Of a DNA stretch of 64,000 nucleotides, positions 32,513-45,930 are shown piece after piece (within the stretch, counting starts at the first letter, position 1; every line of letters begins with the position of its first letter). A program made the position numbers and the translations under genes. Location of the stretch: contig MVBO01000006.1 in the NCBI GenBank assembly GCA_002261195.1, forward strand, positions 64,878 through 128,877, given 5' to 3'. The stretch comes from Bifiguratus adelaidae (taxonomy: Eukaryota > Mucoromycota > Endogonomycetes > Endogonales). A model generated the notes under the pieces. That model was not told where the DNA came from. It did not search any database and worked only from the letters and a program-made list of their open reading frames with translations.

Positions 32513-34242
32513 ATGTCGTCCATTGTCTCTCCGCCATTAACATCCATGGCTAACGGGGCTTATAGCACCACACCTCATACAAAGCGGCGGTTGTCTCACA
32601 TGGCTCACTCGTTGAACGGATCAACCTCGTCCTACTTGCCATCTAAGCACTCCCGCACTTTATCCACCACCCATCTCACATCGACACAGACGGTAGCATC
32701 TCCACCTCAGTCAGATGTCTTGTCTAGGACAGAGTCAGGTGGACCCAAATCACCTACTGTTCCGAAAGGGATGACAGGTGAGAGTGGTCAAAGCTACTCG
32801 AATGCATCAAACACTTCGTCTGCGATCGACTCGGGTCCATCAGAAGGTGGTCTACACCAGCGAAACAACTCTGTAGATCATCCACAACACAAGATCACAT
32901 CGCCGTTTGGGCACAGAGGCTTCATGGGCATGGGAGAGCCTTTCGGTGGGTTTCGAAACCAGGTTTCTACACCACCACCCGAGTACTTTCACGTCTCTCG
33001 TGCCTATCCATCGGATGGAGGTCAAAAGTCAGGTCTCATATCGTCTATCCCTAGCCTATTGTCCGGAAGACCATTAATACCCCGACTACGTAAAGCGGAG
33101 GTGCTTGATGGAGACGATACCAACGAGCTATCGACGGCTCATTATGACAACTCGGCCTCTTCCTCTCCTTATACACTCAACTCTCTCCTTATCGACCTAA
33201 AATCGCGGCTGCCAAGTTCCTTTGTACCTACGCAGACCCTCAAATTTGTCGTCCTATGCGTGGCGTGGTATCTCTCCTCGGCCATCACCAACAACATTGG
33301 CAAATCCATCTTCAACGTCTATCGCTACCCCGTCACCTTAACTTGGGTACAATTTGGCTTTGTTGCCATGTACTGTGTGCTTGTGGGTCAAGGTGGAGGG
33401 TTCACCACCATTCGATTGCCGACATGGAGTATCCTCAAGACGACGCTTCCTTTGAGTGCTTTCGGCATTGTGGGTCATGTCTTTAGCAGTCTTGCCATAA
33501 GTCGTGTGCCTGTCAGTTTTGTGCATACCATTAAGGTGAGTGGGGATAGGAAATGCAAGCCTTCCTTTGGCCAATGATTGACTTTGTGATGCAGGCATTG
33601 TCACCCTTGTTTACCGTTTTATTTTACCGTTTCATATTCCAAGTACATTATTCACACACAGTCTACGTCTCGCTATTACCACTAACTCTCGGCGTCATGC
33701 TTGCCTGCTCGTTCGCCATCTCTAGCAATGTTATGGGCCTCCTCTGCGCTCTCGGTTCCTGCCTCGTCTTTGTCTCACAAAACATCTTTTCGAAACGAGT
33801 CTTGTTTACCGACAAGGGAACCGCGCTCAAATCCACCAAACTCGACAAGATCAATCTCTTATTCTACAGCTCATCCTGCGCATTTATCCTCATGTTTCCC
33901 ATGTGGTTCATCACCGACGGCCTCGTCATCACCGCGCCTTCTTCCCACGTGGTCTTTCAATTCATTCTCAACGGAACCTGCCATTTCTGCCAAAATCTCT
34001 TTGCCTTCACTCTCCTCTCCATGACCTCGCCCGTCACCTACTCGATTGCCTCCCTGGTCAAGCGTATCTTTGTCATTGTGGTCGCCATTGTCTGGTTCGG
34101 CCAACAAGTTGGCTTGGTTCAATGGGTAGGCATCATCTTGACCTTTTGGGGACTTTGGTTATACCAGGGCGCCAAGCATGATGTAGAAGTGAATGAGCAA
34201 GGTGCCCGACGCGATGATAGTTTACCAACGAAAGCCAGTTAA
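32513..34242 (+). CDS. TPT/EamA-type nucleotide-sugar or sugar-phosphate transporter, Sly41-like
   Basis: A multi-pass ER/Golgi transporter of the triose-phosphate translocator superfamily; yeast Sly41 is the nearest type I can name. The first 240 residues are a Ser/Thr/Pro-rich cytosolic extension. About nine membrane segments follow, including FVVLCVAWYLSSAITNNIGK, NVYRYPVTLTWVQFGFVAMY, AFGIVGHVFSSLAISRVPVS, NVMGLLCALGSCLVFVSQNI, and the conserved SPVTYSIASLVKRIFVIVVA and FWGLWLYQGAK near the end. One intron (about 33536-33594, GT-AG) joins FVHTIK to ALSPLFTVL. I chose the ATG at 32513 (MSSIVSPPL). Substrate cannot be told from sequence. Confidence 0.9.
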
Positions 34243-34760
34243 AGCATTGATCTAGAGCCTGTTGTCCATAGAGGAATAAAAACTGTATGTTGCATTCCAT
34301 GGTCATTGCAGAAAGGACTATTGATCCATGCCACATCAGGATCAAGAGTGAAAAAAATAGGTCCGACGGCTGAGGATGTTATGGAGGCGCTTTATCGCGG
34401 TTTGCACACCATAAGCCGACACACAGTCTATCCCATAATTTCACAACCCTAACCCGGGTACACCTACCCCAATTTCGATGCCCACAATCGAACCTTGAAA
34501 CTCATAAATTGACGGCCTCTATACCAGGGAGTTTTCGTGTGTAGGTGATTACTGTCGAAATGGCAGAGGCTCAGACCGAATGGATGCTATAATACCTCTT
34601 GACCTGTGTCATGATGTTTCGCTGCGTCCAAACATAGAAGACACGAAAAAAGATTGTCAAAATGATCCAAAAAGCTGTGCGCGGAATGAGGGAAAGGGGT
34701 TTATGTATATGATGATAGCTTTGAAAAAGAATGTGTTTACAATGATACTGTCTGCTGCAC
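34243..34760. other. Convergent 3' region, TPT transporter / OLE1
   Basis: About 520 bases between two converging genes, so it should hold both 3' ends. I see no ORF with family similarity. A two-unit telomere-like word (AACCCTAACCC) near 34446 is too short to mean anything. Confidence 0.5.
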
Positions 34761-36151
34761 TTATAGTGACTTCTTCTCCTCTACCTCGATGCCAACGATG
34801 GGTTCGCTAGGGTTGGCCTTGAAGCTCTCCACTTCCATACCACCTCGAACAACCGCAACACGCATGGTAGACAAGAGGTTACGAGCACCGTTGGAGTGAT
34901 CATAGACACCACCGTTGAATGCTACCGTCATGTCTTTGCCAATGGCGTTCTTGATGTAGTTGACACCTCCAGGATGATCATTCATGAATTTGGAGACATC
35001 GTAAACGATACCTTCGATAAGAATCCATTGCTTGCCGTCGTTCTTGCACAAAGATTGGAACTCATCCCAAGAGATGGCAGGTAGCTCAGAGATGGGCTTG
35101 CCCCATTTGAGTATCTTCTTGATGTCGGCTATCTTCTTTTCCTGCATTTGAATGGTTCCCTTGACAATTTCGTTGTGAGGGAAGGTCTTGAGGTTGTAGG
35201 CGAGTCCAATCCAAGAGCAGAGGATGATAAGCCACTTGGTAGGATCATATTGATAATACTTGATGGCATTGCGGTAATCTTGTGGGAATTCATGATGGAA
35301 GTTGTGGTATCCTTCACCCATGGTGACGAGAGCTGTGAAGTAGTGATCGCGAGGTGTATGCTTGTCATCGAAAGTCGTATCACCCAACCAATGAGCCAAA
35401 GAATTGACACAGAATGTGGCGTGATGAACGAAAACGAGACGAGCAATTGCGGCATAAAAGTATCCGCCCTTCCAATCACCCCATCCGAGACCAGCAACGA
35501 CCGTGGGGAAGACGATACCCATCGTCAAGGCAATCCAAAGATAATACTTGTGTTGCCACTTCACCACTGGATCAGCCTTCAAATCTGCAATATCAGCATA
35601 ACCTTGGCGATTTTTGGGTCGTCGGATCAACATCCACCCAATGTGTGAGAATAGCACACCGCGATGAGCACTGTAGGGATCCTTATCGGTATCCGTGTAG
35701 CGATGGTGAGCACGATGGCCACGAGACCACCAGCCAATCGAACCCTCAACAGCGCCAGCTCCTGTAAGGGCAAAGGTGATCTTGAGAGGCAGCGTGGCAG
35801 AGTAGGCGCGATGACTCCATAGACGGTGATATCCTGCGATAACGTGTAAAAAATTTGCCCCAAAAAAGCAATTTCCCCAAGCTTACCTGCGGTGATGCCT
35901 AATCCTGTGCTAAAGTACCATATTATCGACCAGATGAGTGTCTTAGTCTGCAATGGCACAGTGCAGATACCGTATATAGCGCCCAAAGGCGGGAAGAAGA
36001 GGATAAAGACGTGAAGCCAGTTGGCATATTTGTACCAGTTGCTCCAAGTGAGAGGTTCGTCCAACAACGGAGGCATCTTGCCTCGCATAGCAGGCGGCTT
36101 GCGCATTTCCGTTTCTGTGAATTGATAGGTTTCTGTAGCGGAGGTAGACAT
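34761..36151 (-). CDS. OLE1: Acyl-CoA delta-9 desaturase with C-terminal cytochrome b5
   Basis: ER membrane enzyme that makes palmitoleic and oleic acids. The three histidine boxes are intact: [31 protein letters not shown] and [17 protein letters not shown]. Hydrophobic pairs flank them ([36 protein letters not shown]). The C-terminal cytochrome b5 domain has the haem motif [19 protein letters not shown] and ends EVEEKKSL. The start at 36151 ([18 protein letters not shown]) fits fungal Ole1. An earlier in-frame ATG would add about 15 residues. One intron (about 35828-35886) joins GLGITAG to YHRLWSHR. Confidence 0.95.
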
Positions 36152-36752
36152 GGCGAATGATCGAGTTTCGAGGTGGATTGTTGACAATGAATGAGACAAT
36201 AGAATCGCGACTTGAGCGATCTAACAACTGCAGCTATTGAGCAGCAGGAGCAATTGCGTGGTCAGTCAATCGATCTGAACCAACAGTTATAACAGTGGTG
36301 GTTTTCACACGAAAGAGAATGAGACACAATCCAAGAAGCCTGAAAGAACCACATTTTATATCGTCCCCAAATCCATCGCCACGAATCGCCCAACAAAGTG
36401 TCTGTCACGCTTTTTTCGCTCTTTTTGGTTGGTTTGCGAGTTTAGCTTCTAGGAGTAAGTCTTGGGTAAAGGGGTTTTGGGGCATTCGGATATGGGGTTG
36501 CCCTGATGGTCTCGGCTTCATGTTTGGACATGGTATGCGGTATGTCATGGCGATGCTGAATCCTCTATTGATAAGCGTATCGACGTTTGTAGAGATGTAT
36601 GCCATTGTTATCTATGGGGATTTGGGGGCCATTAGGCGTGACAACCAATCAAGGGCCTTCTGTAATGAATTAAGATAATCGGAGCGTCAATTGCCAAAGG
36701 GGGGAAAAAACGTGGAGCGCAGTCATTTTTCATGTGATTGCACGCTCGGGCC
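36152..36752. other. OLE1 promoter region and MLH3 3' flank
   Basis: About 600 bases with no supportable gene. The left part should be the OLE1 promoter and leader. Short ORFs here have no recognisable content. Confidence 0.5.
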
Positions 36753-39700
36753 TCAATTGTACTTGAACTTTGATAGCATCGGCATGTGAGGATGCTGTGA
36801 TTGGGGTAATCGGAGGAGTGAAACAAGAGAGGGTCTGCCATGAGCGCACTGGAAAGGGAAGCTGCATTCCGATAATGAGGTCATAAGCTCTTGACATTGT
36901 TGCGCTGTCAGGGAATCATTGAAACATGATCGCGCCTATTCTAATTTAGGATCACAGACAATGACAGGTTGCGGTACGGCTCACCTCGGCAAGCCTTGGA
37001 GTTGAGGATGTCAATGATGATTCTGGGGCAGCCACGTAATAATTGTGTCCAATTTGTCGCCGATTGTCGGGAGGTGGTATATTCCGATTCCCGGATAGAG
37101 TCACCGAACTCATCGAGCCAATGAATGTAATCTTTAATGAGATCGCGCGTGAGTCGCTTATCCGCAGCACATCGATCTGCACCAAGCTTTGGCAAATGTG
37201 TGACATACACATCCTTGAGATCATCACCCTGAGCCCGCCGCTCTTGCATCGGAGCGCGCTTTTCCTCCTTTTCGTCTCCACTAAAATGACGTGATGTGGT
37301 GCGAGTCATCAAAACTGCAGTCGTGACTTTTCTTCGCTTTGGGGATGATGGTATAGCTACCCCAGTGACTAGATCGGGATTTCCACTGGGGTTTGTTGCA
37401 CTGAGGATAACACCCCATTGATGCAGTCGGTTCTGAAAACGTGTCGCAATTTCGAATTCTCGGGTCGAAAGTTTGATGACCGGCGCTGGGGACAGACACA
37501 TAGTGTCCACGTTTGGTCTCGCCGGCAGTTCACCTGTTCCGAAACCGACTAATTCTCGATACAACCTTTCGACGCGGATTCTCTCATCGGCCGCATGTTG
37601 ATCGATCAGAACAAGCATATCTTCCTTGTTTTTCTCGGCCGACATTTGTACAGCAATGAATTTTCGGTCCACTTGAGCGATAAATTTGGCGTTTGCCAAA
37701 TGCGACTTCTTGAGAGAACTCGTGAATATCGTGGGGTCTGTGGGGGTATATTGCGACAACAATTGTTCCATGGTCCTGCGACTTGAGGAATGGGTGGACG
37801 CGGATGATACGTTGAGACCACTGTTGCTAATGTCTACAGTCAGTGGAAGGGATGGGATGGGCAATGAAGATTTCTGAAAGTAGGCGGATGCCTGGTTCCA
37901 TTTCTACAAGAATCAACGTCAACAATGGTCAATACTTGCAATGTTCGATCCACAATACCTTGTAAACATCTTGCGCCAACAGTACTTTGCTCGCCGATGT
38001 CTCTGCCGGTAGTAAGCACTCATCCTCGTCGGATGCATCTCTCAATGGCTGCATTGAAAGGATCTGTCGCTTAAAAGTCCGAGATAACTGACTGCGAGAA
38101 GTTGATGAATGTCTGCTTCTGGCACTATCGAGCATTCGATTGAGTAAAGTCTTCCATGGCCTGTAAGTAACCTACGTTGTCGTTACTGCGCTGCCTTGTC
38201 CTTCGGAGGGGTATGAGTCTCGCGATATGACGGTTGCCGGACTTCCCGGTTTTGAACCAGATCCCCGTCCTGCTTGTAGTTGCCGGATCGCAAGCCATGG
38301 ACGGGCGCTGGCACTGCTTTTCGTATGCCGCACCTCATCAGACCATAGCGATGCGGTGTTTGGGAGCGAGCGGGGTGCATTGTCGTCCACTAACAGGTCT
38401 CCGTAACTTTGATGCCTAAAACCGACATCCGAGTCTTGTATGTGCTCGTCGACAAGGTCGTTCTTGCGGAGAAATGCAAGGGTAAATTGCCGAACTTCAC
38501 GTAAAATGAATGCCCAATCCTAATGGGTCATTAAAATCTATATCTGCAAGTACAGGAAGCCAAAGTTTACTCACCTTGAATTCAATCATCGCTTTTGAAG
38601 GCTCGAATGAGATATCAAAAGTGTAACCGGGCAAGTTAATTGTACGATGTAAATTGGATTGTTGTCGGTTTTGCCTTGCGTGATATTATACGGTCAGATA
38701 TGTTCAGGTATGTTCACGGGATACTTACCGACACGAGTGTTTTCACTCGAACCATTGAACAATAATGGATCAATATCTTGCTTGTTCCAATTGGATCCCA
38801 TGAAGCATTGATTGATAACATCATGTATCTCGCAATGTGAAATGTAATGATTGTTGACGTCTATAGTAGTATGTTTGTTAGAGCGCTTCGGAGCGGGACT
38901 CGATCAACCTGGACGTACAAACATATTGATGCCTCTAAATTACCGACTTTCATTAGTAACGACACTGCGATAGGGCTCAAAATCCGACCTTTGTTGCTGC
39001 ACCTTTGATGGACACGTCTCCCCGAATGCCCAACCAGTCCTGTGTGGTCTGCTCACACGGTAACATAGCCTATACACACAAAACCCGTCAGGTGAGTAAA
39101 TCGGAATATGTCAATTCACAGCTCAGGCTTATACCTACATCGACCAAATCATGGCCATAGAGTTGTCGCAACATCAATTTTGGCGTAGAGGTCTATTTTT
39201 AGGTCAGCGATGGTAATAATGGAAGATATCGGCTTCACCTTTCGTGTTTGTAGTACACAAGTGTCACGGTATTCATCGTAGATTTGGAACAGAACATGAG
39301 GGAAAATGATGGCGATGCATTCGACCGACCTCCGAATGTCGTTTATTTCTGCAAAATATTTTGCTGATGGAGTGATCCCGCCGATGGAAAGTGATGATAT
39401 TTTAATGGCATTTGCAGGGTCGTTCCAAGATGCAGTATCTTGCTTCCGCCGCACCGGATACTGTAATGTCATTCAGCGTGCGGCCACCTGGAAATAAATT
39501 TCCTACCTTATAGAACAAATCACGGACGGTCACTGCGGTCCCCGAGCCTTTCTGAATAATACCACCGACCTTTGGTCCATATTCCAAGATCGTTCCATCC
39601 TTGAACACCTTGCAAAACGCGTTCATGAACATTCGATGCTTTGACTCGACTTCCAGTATGCCCAGACTCTGGATACTGGCTAGCGCTGTAACCCCAACAT

Positions 39701-40200
39701 CAGCCTTGACCAAAACAACCGTAGAATGCACAACCTTCGCCTCGAAAGCCAAATGTCTTGAGTTGACGTAGATCAGAGAGATCGCGACACTTGGATATAG
39801 CTTCGCATGCATAAATGGATGCCACAGGTGGTATACGCTTACTTACCATATCGAATGCCAATCTCTTTGAGATCCTCTGGAGTTATCCCATTTCCATTGT
39901 CCCTGACGGATATAGTGAATTTGGGGAGATTTACATTGATGAGAATTCGCCCGGCGGATGCATCCAAGGCTGCATGCAATGAGTAATAGTTCTCACGGCG
40001 TCCCAACTCCTCCGCAAAGACCGCTCACCATTGTGAATGAGTTCTTCAACACAACGCGCATAAGAGGTTATAATGATGCCACTACAGGACCATAGGTTTA
40101 CACTTTCGTGATGATGTGCCAATCTAACCTATACATACGACTGCAGTGTGCTCACGACATGGGGATCGAGCGGTTCAACGGCCCGAGATTCGCCTCGCAT
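36753..40200 (-). CDS. MLH3: MutL homologue MLH3, with apparent 1-nt frameshift near the 3' end
   Basis: Nuclear mismatch-repair and crossover endonuclease subunit (partner MLH1). Exon 1 (from MRGESRAVEPLDPHVVSTLQ) joins GIIITSYARCVEELIHNALD, then the ATPase blocks ISVRDNGNGITPEDLKEIGI, TFGFRGEALASIQSLG and KGSGTAVTVRDLFYKVGN. A long variable linker spans about 37900-39100. The C-terminal domain has QVDRKFIAVQ and the metal motif DQHAADERIRVE (DQHA-X2-E-X4-E). The next conserved block is SKACRG, an intron, then AIMF and NDSLTAQQCQELMTSL with FQCAHGRPSLV. One extra base near 36922 separates AIMF from NDSL. Read literally, the protein stops just after that point and loses about 55 residues. About a dozen introns; some middle exon ends are uncertain. 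Confidence 0.88.
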
Positions 40201-40398
40201 ACAGTTATCATCTCAACGCTCAAAAAGGAAATGCGCCATGACATGACATCAATGTTCCAGGCTCACTTCTTTTTCACTTTGTTCTACAACTCTATTCAAC
40301 TTCTTCAGGTACGTTGACAACTGGACGCATGGTAAACAAAGGGAGCAAGAAGCCGACTTTTCCTTCACATAGCCTTAACAAAGGGGGTCATAACCACT

Positions 40399-41914
40399 AT
40401 GAACGGGACTATGCTGCAAGCGTTCGAGTGGTACACTCCTGCCGACCAGAAACATTGGCAAAACCTCAAGGACAAGGTACCTGAGCTCGCCAAAGTAGGT
40501 TTTACGGCTTTCTGGATACCTCCTCCAACCAAGGGATCTTCCAAAGATGATAATGGCTACGGCATCTATGATTTGTGGGACCTCGGCGAGTTTGATCAGA
40601 AAGGTACACGTGCAACAAAGTGGGGACCCAAAGAGGATCTCTTGGACATGGTCAAGGTTGCTAAGGAGCACAAGATTGGGATCTACGCCGATGTCGTGCT
40701 GAACCACAAAGCCGCAGCTGATGAAACCGAAAAATTCAAGGTGAAGGAAGTGAATCCCGACAATCGTGAGGAGGTGGTCAGCGAGGAGAAGGAGATCAAA
40801 GCGTGGACTGGATTCACATTCCCCGGCAGAGGGGATAAGTATTCTGACTTCAAGTGGCATTGGTATCACTTTACGGGCACGGATTGGGATGAGGGCCGCA
40901 AGCAGACGGCCATCTACGAAATTCAAGGTTTCATGAAGGGATGGGCAGACGACGTGGACGACGAGGTGAGAGAATTGATGGTTGCAATGAGACCGCGCTG
41001 ATTTCTACCATTAGAATGGCAACTATGATTACTTGATGTACGCTGATATTGATTATTCTCATCCCGAAGTTGTTGAGGAAACGCGCAAGTGGGCGCTTTG
41101 GGTGGTCAAGGAACTTTCCCTATCTGGCTTTCGATTGGATGCAGTCAAACATATACCCGCCCATTTCATTGCCGATTTAATTAAATACGTCCGAGAAGAA
41201 ACCAAGAACGACAGGTTCTTTGCAGTTGGCGAATTCTGGAAAGATTCGCTCGACTCCATGTCCCGCTTCCTCGAAGAAAACAACTACAGCATTACACTGT
41301 TCGACGTCTGTCTTCATTATAACTTTGTTACCGCATCGCAAGCAAAACGAGAATACGATATGCGCCAGATCTATGATGGAAGTCTCGTCCAAAAATACCC
41401 CCTAGTCGCTGTTACGTTGGTCGATAACCACGATACACAACCCAAACAGGCTTTGGAGTCCTTTGTTGGTGATTGGTTCAAGCCCTTGGCTTATGCCCTC
41501 ATTCTGACTCGCGCAGAAGGGTATCCGTGTATATTCTATGGCGACTATTACGGGATTGCTGATCCACCCATTGAAGGAAAGAAAGATCTCTATCTGGAAA
41601 AGCTCGTCCAAGTGCGATCAAAGTTTGCTTACGGCGAGCAGAACGACTATTTTGATCACGCCAATTGCATCGCATGGGTCCGCAGAGATGATCCGGCCGG
41701 AGAACACCCTGACGCGTGCGCTGTCATCATGTCCAACGGCGACGACGGTAGCAAACACGTTTTTTTTGGGGAAGAACATGGCGGACAAGTGTTGGTTGAT
41801 GTACTTGGATGGTGGAAGGATGAGGTCACAATAGATGAAGGTGGATGGGCAGATATATTTTGTCACGGCGAGAGTATGAGTGTATGGATCAGAAAAGGCG
41901 CGCTCAAGGAATAG
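40399..41914 (+). CDS. Intracellular alpha-amylase, GH13_5-like
   Basis: A retaining alpha-1,4-glucan hydrolase. The start MNGTMLQAFEWYTPADQKHW has no signal peptide, and this opening is shared with bacterial liquefying amylases and the intracellular fungal group, unlike secreted Taka-type enzymes. GH13 regions are present: IYADVVLNHKAAADE (region I), GFRLDAVKHI (II, nucleophile Asp), FFAVGEFW (III, acid Glu) and LVDNHDTQPKQAL (IV, transition-state Asp). One intron (about 40969-41014) joins VDDE to NGNYDYLMYADIDYSHPEV. The 198 bp upstream are shared with the divergent MLH3 gene. A likely role is turnover of cytosolic glycogen-like glucan. Confidence 0.92.
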
Positions 41915-41988
41915 AACAAAGTGACTGTCTTTTGCCCACGTAAGTCAACGGTTTTGGTCAGGCACCGGCGCAAACACTTGTCTACAGC

Positions 41989-43424
41989 ATGGCTACCATT
42001 ACTCAAATCAAGTCTTCAGCAGACTTTCAACAACTCTTGAACGGGTCAGAGCCCAGTAAGTTGGTAGGTTTTTGCGAGTTGGCTTCGGTCGAGGAAAGCG
42101 CGCTCTGACGTATACCACGCAGGTCGTCGTTGACTTTACTGCGTCATGGTGGTAGGTACCGAGGTGGCGAAGACAATAGAATGCCTGTAAAGCTCACGCA
42201 AACCCTTCGCGCAGCGGCCCTTGTCAAATGATTGCTCCATTCTACAACCGATTCGCCGAAAAGTACAAGGAAGCAAAATTCGCTAAGGTAAGTCTGCGTG
42301 TAGCTTTACAGTGTACTGGCAAATACTCATGCTCGACTTGACCAGTTGGACGTTGATGAGGTCCAGGTAAGCTTCATTTCCACAAGTTTGCGTACAATTT
42401 TCGCATACTGATATGATACCATGCGACTTATGTAGGATGTTGCTCGCGTTTGCGGTGTGAGTTCAATGTGAGTTTTGCATGCTTCTACCTGGTCTCCTTG
42501 ACTGATTCATTCTCTAGGCCAACTTTCCAATTCTACAAAGGGGGCAAAAAGATTGCAGAGATGAAAGGGGCCAATCCGCAACAATTGGAGATGCTGATCA
42601 AGCAGCATACGGGTGCAATCTCTAGCGTTGGAAAATCGGGTTCTGCTCAAGATGAAGGAGCTTATGGCATTGTTGGACATGTAAGGCAACTTAAATTGCA
42701 GCATGCAAGGTGATGCTCATATGCTTTAAGGTCGACTTAACGGATCAGATAACCTTGAACCAACTCGATTGCCTCAATCAAAAGGAGGATCACGGAGTGC
42801 GCAACGTTCTGAAGGCGGACAAGACTTACCTTGAAAGTGACGTGGATGAGCAGCTTATAATCACCATTCCTTTCAATCAAGGTAGGCCTGCTTAAGTAAC
42901 CCGCTTCTATGAAGGCTCTTTTCTCATTCCTTTCGGAAGCCGTCAAGCTGCATTCAATAAAACTGAAGGCGCCGACATGTAAGTGCATCCTACAACCCAC
43001 GTCGAAAATAGCATCTCAACGACACTTTAGCGCATGCTCCCAAGACCATCAAAATTTATGCAAACAAGCAGCATATGGGTTTTGATGAGGTTGACTCAAT
43101 CCAAGAAACACAGACACTGGTGCTCACCGAGGAGGATTACGCGGAAAAGGCGGTAACCCCTCTACGATTTGTAAAATTCCAGAATGTTAACAGTGTTGTG
43201 GTAAGTAGGCAAGTCGTCGTCGTCTTTCACATATACGCTCACGCCAACGCCACGCATAGATCTTTATAGAGGATAATCTCGGTGACGAGGAGACAACGAA
43301 ACTGGAGCAACTCGTATTCATAGGGTAAGCTGCCAACATTCTTGCACCACACCTACTCAAACCCCATAGATCCCCTCTGGAGACAACAAAGATGGGAGAA
43401 TTGAAAAAGATGGAGGGTCAATAG
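41989..43424 (+). CDS. Thioredoxin-like protein with PITH domain, TXNL1 type
   Basis: A cytosolic thioredoxin that binds the 26S proteasome through its PITH domain. The start MATITQIKSSADFQQLLNGS leads to [20 protein letters not shown]; the CGPC active site is split by an intron within its first Cys. The thioredoxin fold ends MPTFQFYKGGKKIAEMKGAN. The PITH domain follows: DLTDQITLNQLDCLNQKEDH, YLESDVDEQLIITIPFNQ, VKLHSIKLKAP and RFVKFQNVNSVVIFIEDN. It ends KKMEGQ. About ten introns, with a 21-nt exon at 42346-42366 (LDVDEVQ) and a 32-nt exon after it. All phases work. Confidence 0.93.
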
Positions 43425-43527
43425 AGCATTGGTTAAGCACTTGTGCTTCCCTGGAATGCAACACAGCTTAAATCTAAATAAGGATTCCCGGTCGATCAAC
43501 CTTCTGCTTGTTATATACGCAGTAGAG

Positions 43528-45764
<2,237 letters not shown>

Positions 45765-45930
45765 ATCTGTAAATTTATGTATTCCAATACAATGGCGCTT
45801 TCCTTCTTACGATGCTCCGAGGCGTGTTGACTTGTAAAGACACGCTTTTTGAATGGCAGGACGGATAGTGACAGAACCATATGTGCAAATTAACGTACTG
45901 TAATGTCATACAAATTACATCCTATATGCT

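Noticed and set aside
34440-34460. Telomere-like AACCCTAACCC
   Set aside because: Less than two full repeats; expected by chance in 64 kb.
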